Source of the DNA: Druceiella hillmani
Lineage: Eukaryota; Arthropoda; Insecta; Lepidoptera; Hepialidae
Direction of reading: 5' to 3'
NCBI GenBank assembly: GCA_039881145.1
Contig: JAYKKI010000137.1
Coordinates: 980,501 to 1,044,500, forward strand
Length of the DNA stretch: 64,000 bases
Position 1 is the stretch's first letter, and each line of letters starts with the position of its first letter. Shown piece after piece: positions 52,801 to 59,420 of the stretch. Below the pieces are notes generated by a model. The model ran no database searches and had not been told where the DNA came from. It worked only from the letters and a program-made list of their open reading frames with translations. Position numbers and translations under genes: made by a program.

Positions 52801-54575
52801 AGGTGGGCTATTAGCAAAGATTCTTTTCAAAAATCTTTGCTAATAGCCCACCTGAAGATGTTGTAATACAACGAAACCTAGGTCGTGGTAAAGAACTTAA
52901 AGAAAATAGAAATAATACTACATCACGAAGTTTCATTTAATTGTGATTTCTCTAGGTCTAAATTAATGATATTTTACTAATTAGATATTTGTAAGAGAAA
53001 ATTATATTAAAAATTTGAAATGAAATTGTTTAAATGATGGCACTAAAAATGTCAAGTTGAATAAACGTTTAATCGAATCATTATAAAATGATGTTTCTGT
53101 GGAAATAATTTCCTTTAAATAGAATTTGACAGCTTCGCACGAATAAAGCATGAATAAATTATATAGCAAACAGCAAGATATATCGATTTAAATATTAGGA
53201 GTATGTTTTATCTATTCGTCATCTCAACATAAAACTGCAAGGGAAAATGACGTTCGCGCTTATGATCATGTATGTTGATTTTAAAAAAATTGTTTTGTAC
53301 CCAAAATCTGAGCACATATTTTAAAGTTTGCCTGTAAATATATATTATAAAATCAAATATATAATAACAAATATTTTGCAATGAAATTTATTTCAAACAC
53401 ATCTAAGTAAATTATTTGATTTTAAGCGGGGTCATCAAACTAAAAATCATATAATATTTTTTCGTAATGAATTTATGTTGTATGTTTTATATTAACAAAT
53501 GTTTGAATTCATTTTCGATATTCTTTTGTGGACAGTTTACTGTCTGCAGAAGAACAAATAAAATTTTATAGTTTTGATGTTAGTTTGTTAAACACATACC
53601 AAAATTTCTTTAATATTTTATTTTAATTGAAAAGTTTATGAATTTCAAAACATATCACCTGGATCTGAAGTCTGCTTTTTATTATGTACTAATTACTTAT
53701 TTCCAAATCATTTTTCAAAAAAATTTTATTTCTGAGTCAGCATTAAGATTCGTAATTAACTAAAATTGGAAAAATCAAACAAAAGTACGGCAATGATATT
53801 CTAACCCAATTACTTTGTAAAACAATATTGTAACGCAATTACTTTGTAATAAAATTATAAGACCTTATGCCTTATATTCTTTTTGCTTCGTGAAACTAAT
53901 GCCTCGCCTCATGAAAATAAGTTCTAAGCAAAATTAATAGAATACTAAAATTTCTGAAAACTATCAAAATGAATTAGTGAATAATATTAAAACACAAATA
54001 TCTGGAAAAAAGAAAAAATATTAAAATAAAATTTTGTTTTGTTAGTAAATTTACAAAATTGTGTCTTTGAAAGTAAATCTTCAACGACTAATTTTGTCTC
54101 TAAATAATCTGTTTCCTTTTAAATTCTAAATACAATTATTTCATTAAATATATTTTTGAAAGTTTGGCTTTGACTTTTTATTGCTTTATTTACATTATGT
54201 TTTATTTACCTGCCATTTAAAGCACCAACAGATTTTAAGAATCTGAGCTACTTAATATAATTGTATCGATACGAGAGAACAGAGTCGGGTTTTGAATATT
54301 CAGATTTTGCTGGAAATTATCCTTTGTATTTTTTAAAATTTTTAAGAATAATTAGATTATTTCAAATCAGTAAATAAAACAACAGTAATACTACTTCACT
54401 TTTCCCAAAAATCTTCGTGCGTAGAACGTAGAACCCCTAAAAACCTCAAAACCCTAAACCGGGTGACCGCTCGTACTGACGAAGTCACTCAGTAAAAAAA
54501 ATGTTTCGCACCTCCTTGTAGCCGCTCTGTCGACAGTTCGTGCGCTCCGCAGCACCCGGCGAAGAGAAGCTCTGA
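21081..54575 (+). CDS. Calcitonin/DH31-family class B1 GPCR (calcitonin gene-related peptide type 1 receptor-like), 11 coding exons
   Basis: Gene-level entry; exons follow. Joining the eleven exons gives 1,215 nt from the ATG at 21100, or 404 residues, close to the usual length of insect DH31/calcitonin-like receptors. All introns are GT-AG and the phases agree (1,1,0,2,0,2,2,0,0,0). Six ectodomain cysteines (residues 14, 29, 38, 52, 69, 91), the CW-x-x-TPAG core and the W-S-N-Y-T motif match the calcitonin receptor family rather than the PDF or DH44 receptors. Seven membrane segments follow, at about 107-128, 140-160, 173-198, 211-232, 258-280, 306-322 and 335-357. By family, the receptor sits in the plasma membrane, binds an amidated peptide such as DH31 and signals through Gs/cAMP in fluid secretion, gut and circadian circuits. 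Insects often have two such receptors (DH31-R and hector-like) and the sequence alone does not separate them. Exons are clearly GC-richer than the introns. Confidence 0.9.
22893..22945. repeat. (AT)n microsatellite in intron 1
   Basis: Run of about 26 units; open frames of Ile-Tyr repeats on both strands come only from this. Confidence 0.97.
23420..23780 (-). repeat. Possible SINE with tRNA-like head in intron 1
   Basis: On the reverse strand an A-box-like tggcgtagggt (about 23588-23598) is followed by a B-box-like gttcgaacct (about 23539-23548), then an uninterrupted run of fifteen or so T. Flanking sequence to 23780 is GC-richer than intron and contains two similar 18-nt motifs (cgccgaatataactgaag and cgccgagtatatccgaag). 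The spacing of the two boxes is near the tRNA value, but stems do not pair well. It is either a SINE or a decayed tRNA-related copy. Confidence 0.35.
24579..24689 (+). CDS. Receptor coding exon 2: hormone-binding core
   Basis: Begins after cttttcag (phase 1 in) and ends before gtatgt (phase 1 out). It encodes GIYCAGTFDTWTCWPHTPAG then VTAFASCPAFVPGFSPN. Cys29, Cys38 and Cys52 and the D-x-W-x-CW-x-x-TPAG pattern are the signature of the calcitonin-type hormone receptor domain. Family members usually read TWDGW here; this copy has TFDTW, a conservative departure at two positions. The exon is far richer in GC than its introns. Confidence 0.93.
25155..25267 (+). other. Possible alternative terminal exon, or coding-like fragment, in intron 2
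   Basis: Preceded by a convincing acceptor (gtgtctttaacag) and followed by an in-frame stop. Spliced from exon 2 (phase 1), it would complete an Arg codon and add IRMTERPVRDLNWSAQQLAE and on to GLPDYFGSILLTTEHF, then TGA at 25265-25267. Codon and amino-acid balance look more coding-like than surrounding intron. The product would be a short ectodomain carrying only four of six cysteines and no membrane segment. I do not recognise the peptide. It may equally be a fragment of another gene or repeat. Confidence 0.3.
27256..27301. repeat. Inverted repeat with 17-nt arms
   Basis: aatactgtctatgactt at 27256-27272 is exactly complementary to 27285-27301, with a 12-nt loop. Intron 2, non-coding. Confidence 0.85.
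27720..27826 (+). CDS. Receptor coding exon 3: end of hormone-binding domain
   Basis: Starts after tttttgttcag, completing His63 across the junction, and ends at aag|gtaata in phase 0. It encodes TAHKECEANGTWFMHPDTHR followed by EWSNYTQCLDFEDYK. Cys69 and Cys91 complete the six-cysteine set, and Asn72 and Asn87 are N-glycosylation sites. The order G-T-W-F-x-H-P then W-S-N-Y-T-x-C is nearly diagnostic for the calcitonin receptor / CGRP receptor / DH31-R group. A competing acceptor six bases downstream would break the phase and is rejected. Confidence 0.93.
28772..28863 (+). CDS. Receptor coding exon 4: transmembrane segment 1
   Basis: Acceptor ttttaaag, donor gtaagt, phase 0 in and 2 out. It encodes VRATVMTLYEAGYSISLVAL then LLSLAILTYF, the linker after the ectodomain and hydrophobic TM1 (about residues 107-128). 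The motif YxxGYSxSLxxL is usual for TM1 in class B1 receptors. The intron before it is the shortest in the gene (945 nt). Confidence 0.92.
28864..32331 (+). other. Receptor intron 4, with a possible decayed repeat near 30230-30900
   Basis: Most is AT-rich intron. The stretch 30230-30900 has more balanced base composition and looks like an old repeat insertion, but no protein domain could be read on either strand. Near 32150-32185 a B-box-like gggtatcgaaccc may be a remnant of a tRNA-derived repeat. Confidence 0.4.
29913..29949. repeat. (TA)n microsatellite in intron 4
   Basis: Run of about 18 units. Confidence 0.97.
32332..32458 (+). CDS. Receptor coding exon 5: intracellular loop 1 and TM2
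   Basis: Acceptor tattctccag, donor gttagt, phase 2 in and 0 out. It encodes (K)SLHCARITIHMNLFGSFAL then NNLLWIIWYTAVLRRPEVLYANP. The R-I-x-I-H-x-N-L-F motif, with the TM2 histidine, is conserved in class B1 receptors, and the S-F-x-x-N-N-x-L-W-I-x-W-Y pattern fits calcitonin-type TM2. The exon ends in extracellular loop 1. Confidence 0.92.
32630..32900 (-). pseudogene. Fragment of an uncharacterised multicopy (repeat-associated) protein
   Basis: The reverse strand reads IAHAIMSVARPKSFNSPFQL, ATGTTFYRKFGSKKIVELKL, YEISAACQAETLAEPFTQIF and SQNSDFNICTIDGRGTFHNL before a stop, with the first residues in an open frame that begins further upstream. The pattern A-x-R-P-x-S-F-x-P-x-Q-x-x-x-G ... 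H/R-x-F-G-S-K ... T-x-D-G-x-G-T-F-H resembles a protein of unknown function found in many copies in invertebrate genomes, by memory only. About 15 residues expected between the FGSK and YEIS parts appear missing. It lies in intron 5 close to receptor exon 5, antisense to the gene. Identity is uncertain. Confidence 0.45.
33760..34260 (+). repeat. Diverged tandem units of about 105-140 nt
   Basis: Related motifs of the form ggttaggatctaatggtgga, agtcaggatataatgatgga and ggttaagtcctagtgatgcc recur near 33804, 34066 and 34168, with a weaker one near 33945. Related gagtttaa/cgattaac segments lie between them. The block is GC-richer than intron around it. Low similarity makes the unit borders uncertain; no coding frame. 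Confidence 0.45.
34428..34654 (+). CDS. Receptor coding exon 6: TM3, loop 2 and TM4
   Basis: Acceptor tgctcccag, donor gtacgt, phase 0 in and 2 out. It begins IWCRALHVVTQYAMVSTYTW, then TVCEGLYLHTLLASAFVAER, RLLRALLVAGWLAPVVAVAL and the loop YLGLRSSSDLPDDTN. Cys174 is the TM3 cysteine that pairs with extracellular loop 2, and E-G-L-Y-L-H is the class B1 TM3 motif. GW-x-x-P marks TM4. TM3 reads VSTYTWTVCEGLYLH where DH31 receptors usually have a more aromatic stretch, so this may be the second (hector-like) paralogue. A 111-residue open frame starting at 34374 runs in from the intron and is not the real start. Confidence 0.93.
36541..36624. repeat. Perfect 84-nt palindrome
   Basis: Arms of 41 nt (starting tttaaaaattatatttatat and ending cttaaaaccta) are exact inverted copies around a 2-nt loop. 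It lies in intron 6, 391 nt before exon 7, and would form a very stable hairpin in the pre-mRNA. Confidence 0.95.
37016..37189 (+). CDS. Receptor coding exon 7: extracellular loop 2, TM5, intracellular loop 3
   Basis: Acceptor cataccag, donor gtgaat, phase 2 in and 2 out. It encodes (E)CWMNEECWARGVLAAVVVG then SLVLNLVFLCNIVRVLCRKL and RAAPHQPRPPSATALQAF. CW-M is the loop 2 motif with the cysteine that bonds to TM3. A second Cys-Trp five residues later is unusual. TM5 ends N-I-V-R-V-L, and the basic R-K-L-R loop is the usual G-protein contact. Loop 3 is proline-rich. Confidence 0.93.
37343..37535 (+). repeat. 28-bp minisatellite, about seven copies
   Basis: Consensus starts aaatttgtaaatgctcataa and ends attatatc. 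The last copies are nearly identical and the first two more diverged. It begins 154 nt after receptor exon 7, inside intron 7. Confidence 0.93.
37773..37838. repeat. (AT)n microsatellite in intron 7
   Basis: Run of about 32 units. Confidence 0.97.
37839..41567 (+). other. Middle of receptor intron 7, nothing recognised
   Basis: AT-rich with small local repeats such as gctacaaaaat (38490-38525) and a duplicated ataaagctttctaaaattaa (about 38955 and 38998). No coding or RNA feature seen. Confidence 0.6.
41568..41720 (+). repeat. tRNA-derived SINE-like element in intron 7
   Basis: A GC-rich island in AT-rich intron carries a B-box-like sequence ggttctattcc at 41615-41625 inside a C/G-rich stem-like context (cggggccccgggttct). 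It is followed by a non-tRNA body (gcgtggctggactggtgttc) and then an A/T-rich tail with aataaa near 41722-41727. This is how tRNA-headed SINEs look. One base of the canonical B box (G in GGTTCGATTCC) is changed and no intact cloverleaf is visible, so it is not a functional tRNA gene. Confidence 0.5.
42870..42993 (+). CDS. Receptor coding exon 8: TM6 and start of TM7
   Basis: Acceptor tctgactccag, donor gtgaga, phase 2 in and 0 out. It encodes RATCLLVPLLGLHYLLTPFR then PESGAPGSELYEYVSAVTTSLQ. L-V-P-L-L-G is the class B1 TM6 kink motif, and R-P in loop 3 plus Y-E-Y-V at the top of TM7 resemble calcitonin receptors. The upstream intron (5.7 kb) is the longest between coding exons. Confidence 0.93.
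43270..47020 (+). pseudogene. Decayed Copia (Ty1/copia) retrotransposon in intron 8
   Basis: Copia domains appear in order, broken by stops and frameshifts. Gag is readable from about 43280 to 43830 (YEKKSELCKM; DIAIITKMLGTLPPKYRSL). A ruined zinc knuckle lies at about 43905-43955 (first Cys and the His both Tyr). The protease keeps LDSGVSAH near 44060. A pre-integrase region with G-H-I-N-L runs from about 44455. Integrase follows at 44662-44935, then reverse transcriptase at about 45700-46200 (QEIFSPITRYDSIR) and RNase H at 46401-46733 (GGSITWSSQKQ; TTEAEFVAA). Catalytic residues are lost: TDNGTE is TNNGTE (codon 44836-44838) and YVDD is YVND (46116-46127). No matching LTR pair was seen. It is inert and on the same strand as the receptor. 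Confidence 0.9.
47561..47602 (+). CDS. Receptor coding exon 9: 42-nt TM7 micro-exon
   Basis: Only 42 nt, phase 0 at both ends, between tgtatttcag and gtaagt. It encodes GFCVATLFCFCNGE, the most conserved stretch of TM7 in class B1 receptors. A separate 42-nt exon at this point is a known shared feature of that family, and skipping it removes most of TM7 without breaking the frame. It is too short for ordinary ORF finding. It sits between the Copia element and the LINE. Confidence 0.93.
47705..47741. repeat. Compound (TA)n-(TG)n microsatellite at the 3' boundary of the LINE
   Basis: About 13 TA units, then c and five TG units, immediately before LINE 3' end sequence. Confidence 0.93.
47742..51779 (-). 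pseudogene. Decayed R1-clade non-LTR retrotransposon (LINE) in intron 9
   Basis: Reads right to left. A GC-rich 5' leader lies at about 51480-51775. ORF1 remnant with gag-type zinc knuckles lies near 50670-50800; each knuckle has lost its first Cys. Endonuclease spans about 49800-50530 (FYSCHTPPSLQLADFMDFFH; VHWWSEDISALRKEH). Reverse transcriptase spans 48690-49555 (LKEGNIPPKWKQQRLVLLP; MVVTLDIKKAFNTAKWDDIL). The ORF2 C-terminal knuckle and the tail LQDLRRIERKR lie near 47950-48170. Stops and frameshifts break all frames. The RT active site reads YADG instead of YADD (48909-48920), and the endonuclease GDFN motif reads SVFN near 50222-50233. About 4 kb, shorter than full R1 elements, and both ends abut TG/AC repeats. 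Confidence 0.9.
51780..51804. repeat. (GT)n then (AC)n microsatellite at the 5' boundary of the LINE
   Basis: Nine GT units directly after the GC-rich LINE leader, followed by acacacatg. With the repeat at 47732-47741 it brackets the LINE. Confidence 0.93.
52497..52577 (+). CDS. Receptor coding exon 10: helix 8 and proximal tail
   Basis: Acceptor tctatgtcag, donor gtaagt, phase 0 at both ends. It encodes VIAQIKRKWRAMMFRPRANS then CTATTVS. NGE|V-x-A-x-I-K-R-x-W is the class B1 TM7/helix 8 junction, and the basic amphipathic stretch fits membrane-lying helix 8. Codon-sized exon length and strong splice signals make it secure. Confidence 0.92.
52716..52938. repeat. Fold-back (inverted-repeat) element, full palindromic copy in intron 10
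   Basis: Two arms of about 107 nt are nearly perfect inverted repeats around a 9-nt loop at 52823-52831. Arms start aaatgaaact and contain ttctttaccacgacctaggt and catcttcaggtgggctatta on the left, mirrored on the right. The right arm matches the element at 16731-16901 closely. It sits 138 nt downstream of receptor exon 10, so transcripts through intron 10 would contain a long hairpin. Non-coding, MITE-like. Confidence 0.9.
54522..54575 (+). CDS. Receptor last coding exon, short C-terminal tail
   Basis: The best acceptor is cacctccttgtag; in the expected phase 0 it encodes PLCRQFVRSAAPGEEKL and stops with TGA at 54573-54575. A weaker acceptor fifteen bases on (tgtcgacag) keeps the same frame and gives FVRSAAPGEEKL. 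GC content rises sharply here and stays high for nearly 180 nt beyond this stop, which is odd for a 3' UTR; see the next entry. Donor and acceptor agreement support an exon here, but its exact start and end are less sure than for the others. Confidence 0.65.
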   Translation, partial: PLCRQFVRSAAPGEEKL

Positions 54576-54750
54576 CTGGGGGCGACGCGGGACGAGGCCC
54601 AACCCGAGACCAACGGTGGCGATAGACGACCATCGCAACCACGACGTAACTGCCACATCAGGTTCGAATGTGCCGACAGCGACGAAGAAAGCCCCAGAGC
54701 CGAGCTCCTATGAGAGAATTGAAGATGCCATTGGTGAAGGCATCGAGTGA
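54553..54750 (+). CDS. Alternative or frameshifted long C-terminal tail of the receptor
   Basis: In the frame shifted by one base, the GC-rich block is open for 65 codons and ends with TGA at 54748-54750. An acceptor-like site (gctccgcag) at 54552 would join it in frame to exon 10, giving HPAKRSSDWGRRGTRPNPRP, then TVAIDDHRNHDVTATSGSNV, then PTATKKAPEPSSYERIEDAI and GEGIE. It is rich in Ser/Thr, Lys and acidic residues, like a phosphorylated cytoplasmic tail. The alternative is a one-base insertion near 54573 in this allele or assembly, in which case the true tail would be FVRSAAPGEEKL joined to DWGRRG and onward. The short open frames on the opposite strand here are shadows. Confidence 0.5.
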   Translation, partial: HPAKRSSDWGRRGTRPNPRPTVAIDDHRNHDVTATSGSNVPTATKKAPEPSSYERIEDAIGEGIE

Positions 54751-57700
54751 ATTTATTGAAACATTTCGAATGGCTCAAATCGTAATTCGAATAGTTGAGT
54801 CAGCTTTTTATCTTTGCTTCAATTCTCCATAGAAATATTATTTCCAGTTTATGTCGCTTTCAGATACATTGAACTCTAGTTCGTTTGGTTGAGGTGGAAT
54901 TTGGGATCGGAATTTAATGCTTTGTTTCCGCGAGTCGGTTGTGTTTTGACTCTTAGTTCTTGATGATATTGCATTTTGGTTTTTAATTTACGTTTTATAG
55001 TTTGTACGACGATTCTATTGAATTATGTGAATCTTTAGATTTGGAGAAATTTACGTTTATTTTAAATTAATAATGATTTTTTAATTTCTATGTAATGTGT
55101 TTATTATTTATTTAATATCATTTTGCGTATGGGTACCTCAAATTTCTATGTATTTTATTGATTTGTCTCCAGATATAAGACTATGAATCCATTAACAAAG
55201 CCGGGATGATTGTACTCTTCACACTATAAATTCATCGTAAAAAAACATTCATAAAATTTTCATTTGATTGTTCTGCAACAGTTCATTTAATGTGGATCAT
55301 CTCTTTTTTCTCTATGTCGCTTGTTTAACCATAATAATAAATTAAAATATTTTAAAAAGGAAAAACTATTTTGAATATTTATTTTTATATATTTGTTGGT
55401 GGTACGTCTATTTGTAAGAAATGTTACTGAACGTTTTTTTAATAAATATAAAAATTAATTTAATGTCTTTATAATTAAATTGTATTTACTGTTCAATTAA
55501 AGTGTATTTTTTATTTTTTTGTAATGAAGAGTAGGATATTGAGACTGGAAGTCGCTCATGCATTTTCCTTTGAAAGTTTTTATTTTTTTATACATAGGTT
55601 ACTAAAATATAATACTGTTGTTTGTTATTATTCATCGTATAAAATTGTTTGTAATAAAATGTAAATAAAAGGAAGGTATAAAAATAAATAAGAAGGTTAA
55701 AACTATTTATACTTAATATGCAATCATTATTTCTTGAGGATTCGAAGAAATATTTAAAAAAAAATTGCTTGTCAAATTTTAATTAATAACAAATCTTAAT
55801 ATAACATATATTAGTAATATGAATAGATATTGAGATAATTGAAAAAAATTAAGGTAAACAGTTTTAAGAGCCAAATATATCAATAAATATAAAATGTAAA
55901 ACGATATTCATAAATTTGCCATCATGCAGATTCTAATATTATACAGTGACATATCTGCTCCTTTAAATATATATTTTAGTACAATTTATAACTTTGACAT
56001 TCATATTTATCACACATATTCACTTACACTGAAATATGTGATAAATATTTACTCTGACAAATGTGTGGGAGGAAGGTATAAATTGATTTTATTACCTTTT
56101 TTTAAGTAGTTAACTTTATATTTATTTTGATCACATTTAACTAAATAAAATATTTGAAACTCATTTAAGAAAGTTGCAAGTTTTATACTTTCAAATAAAA
56201 CAATATTGTATATACAATTATATTGAAAATTAGACAACAGAATTGATTCTGAAATGTTTTTATCAGTGAAGAAATCGAATTCATTTAATAATTTCGCGAC
56301 CAAAATTATATTTGACAGTTTTTTTTTAATTATATGATAAACATATTTCACAAGGATTGATTAGGAAATAAAAACAATGCGCAAATCGTGACTGCTCCTT
56401 TCTTCATACTTCCGTGTGTGATTAAAAAAATTCTGGAAAGATGATCGTTTGGGCTGGTTCCGTTTTCGCTATTTTATAAAGCATGTGATATATTCAAAAA
56501 TTGATTTAAAACGAGAGAGCCAAATTATAATGAATTTGGAGAAGTGCAATTTAAAGAAAATATTACCTTTTTTCCGGTGACATCTTCGATTTTTCCGCTT
56601 AATACATTAAATATATATCAAAAACAATGTATGAACTTATCAAGTGTAAAGTGTCCTACAAGAAATACACATATTTAGAATAGTCAGTAGTTAATAAGTA
56701 AATGATATATTTACAAATGCGCAGTACCTATATTTGCATGTTAGCTTATAGTTAGAAATTAATTTAATTAGGTTTTTTGGAACTGATTGATAATTATTAC
56801 TTGGAAAAGAATTTACCGTAAACATCATAGCAGCTTGGTTTGGTTTATAGTAACCAATATGCACATTTAAGAAAAAATCAAATTCAATTACGTTTACTTG
56901 AATAGAACTGGGTATAGCGATTGGGTATATTTTAATATATATTACAAATATCACATACGCGCTTTATTTTCGACTAATGCCCGCCTCGATTTTTGACGAA
57001 AGAAGTAAATCGAACTGGAGTAATTTTACAAGTAATTGATGTTTAATACAGTAATCAGTTTCTACTTTTTGGACAGAGGATATCTTTCTCTAAAAACTAC
57101 GTCAATCTAAAAATGTTTCAAAATTAATTTTAAGATCTAAATTTTATTATGAAAATAACATACATCACCATTCTGTGCTAAATAGAAGTTAATTTTTTCA
57201 CCATAATTTTTAAAATACTTTAATTTTTTTAAACTATTTTCTATAAAATTTTGATTCTTTGTGCTCGGCAACTCTTCTGGGACTCCATTTTGTACGTGAT
57301 TTTTACCCCTTCTCTCTACTCCCTGCTATGTTCATTTTTAAAGTTTTCTGCCAATTGTCATTCAATGAACAACAAAAACGCAGTGTGTACCCTATTGCTT
57401 TTATGACCGATTTTATTTAACGCTGAGTTTAAATAAATATAGAAAGATGGTTACATGCTAATAAGTAAGGCTTAACAATTATGAACTGAAATGTTAAATT
57501 CGGCCTTGCCGCATTTAATTAAGGAATTAGTATTTGGGACCATCTAATTCGATATTAGTATTGTTGAATTTAGGTCAAATAGGTCAACCGCTCCTTTATC
57601 TGCCAGTAAAATATTCTTTAATCATCACAAAATCCTTTAAAATGGATAAGAAACATATAATAGATTGATCAGACATATATGTAGACCAATTTATTTATGC

Positions 57701-59219
57701 GCTCAAAAAGGTACTGAAGAAAAAACTGTTTATTGAAAAAAAAGGATTAAAGAAAAATATAAATCCACGAGTAACGTTATGCGAATTTTTTTGTCTTAAT
57801 TAGATCTGAAAAATTTTGACGAGAGATTTATATTTAAAAAAAACTTTGACTTAAATTAACAACTTAAAAATTTATTTTATTTTTTGTTTTGTGAAAAATC
57901 AGATACGAGACATATTCCATACAGTTTCCATATTGCAGACTATATTTATAAATATGTAATTTAACAATATTGAAACTAGATCGAATTTGATAATAGATAA
58001 CTCATGTATAATTTCACAAAAAAAAATTACGCAATAATGTATTCGTTTTTATAAAAGCTCATATACCAGATTCATATACCTGGATTGAAAAAAATAAATT
58101 TTGTTAACAAGTTTCCAAATTAACAATATGAGTTCTACTTATTTTTAATTATAATCTAATATTTTACCCTAATTTTTTAGTATTAAACAAAAAGTGTAAT
58201 TAAAAGCAAAATTGAATTAACAATCTTTAAGGAATTTTCAATAGATTAATAGTACTCTTGGCCTTAACAACGCGGTCCTATATACTGGATTTGAATTTTT
58301 GAATTTAAACTTGGACGTAAATTATATAGCTATTGAACGACAAATGAATACTTGATATATGTGCGTAGCCTAAATTATATAAACTATACATGTACACATA
58401 CCTTGTTGTGATTGATGTTAAATGTATATAAATGGATTTGTCCTAAGTGTAAATATAAAATTAGAATAAAATCATGGTTGATTCGTAGAAACACCTTATA
58501 AGTAGAACTTATAAATATATTGGTTAAATGTTATATGTAATATTTACAAAAACCACGATTTTTATGTCATAAATACGTATTGTTTAATAAATGGTTCAGT
58601 TTATTTTAAAAAAGAATTTTATTTCACCTTTTCATATTTTTAAAAACATTAAAAATTACTAAATTATTTTAAAACTATTTATGGAATTTGGTAATAAGTA
58701 AGACGAAATCGGATTATCATCAAAACAGCGAATGGTACCTTTTATACGGTTATATCTCATACAATACAAATACCTTATTTAAGGTTCGTTCAGTACAAAT
58801 ACCGCCTGGGTGTAAAATGTACATTAAAGAGTTGCGAGCCGGTCGATATATTTATATAAAGCGACCTCTCAAAAAATGGGAATTATAAAAAGAATAGCAA
58901 AGGTGAAAACTAAATTAAAACCTATATTTATTTTTAAATAAAAAGAAATATTTGCCAATAAATGTGTTTCCTTTCTTGAGTTATGAAAATAAAAAATAAT
59001 TATCATTTATCAATAGTTCAGATAAAAGCTTGGATATGTTTAATTACTTATTAATAAACATACGTAACTTATGAATCGACTCAAAGCGTTGGACATGTGC
59101 AGTCCTCAAAAGCACAAAAGTTTTAATCACATTATAAAAATGGTTAATATAACAGAAAACACGTCAATTGAAATTAAATATTTTGTCATTTAAATAAGTG
59201 TCAATCGTGAACTATCAAG

Positions 59220-59420
59220 AAACTCCACGTTCGCATTTGCAACGCGGCCAATGGAGCTAATAAAAAATATCAAGACTTGGGCGTTTCTCACAACAGTGTG
59301 TTGATTAATGTAAGTTTACGTAAAATAGGTGGCTGCAGCACGATGTTCGTGCGCTCTCGACGCCGACGAAATAAACTGTGACTTCGCCTTCTCGCGCCTG
59401 AGCGCAAAGCGCTCCCAAAC
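59220..59420. promoter_or_regulatory. CpG-rich patch, possible promoter or first exon
   Basis: A 200-nt island with many CpG (cgctctcgacgccgacgaaa; cttctcgcgcctgagcgcaa) stands out in AT-rich flank. It contains a CCAAT-type box (cggccaatgg) and, at about 59310, a donor-like gtaagttt on the + strand. It may be a transcription start for a neighbouring gene on either strand; no coding frame is convincing. Confidence 0.25.

Noticed and set aside
21081..54575. Assignment of the receptor to the PDF receptor
   Set aside because: Exon 2 alone resembles PDF receptors, but exon 3 (GTWFxHP, WSNYT) and TM6-TM7 (LVPLLG, YEYV) match the calcitonin/DH31 group better.
54454..54778. Two - strand open frames of 62 and 97 residues
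   Set aside because: They are antisense shadows of the GC-rich receptor tail exon.
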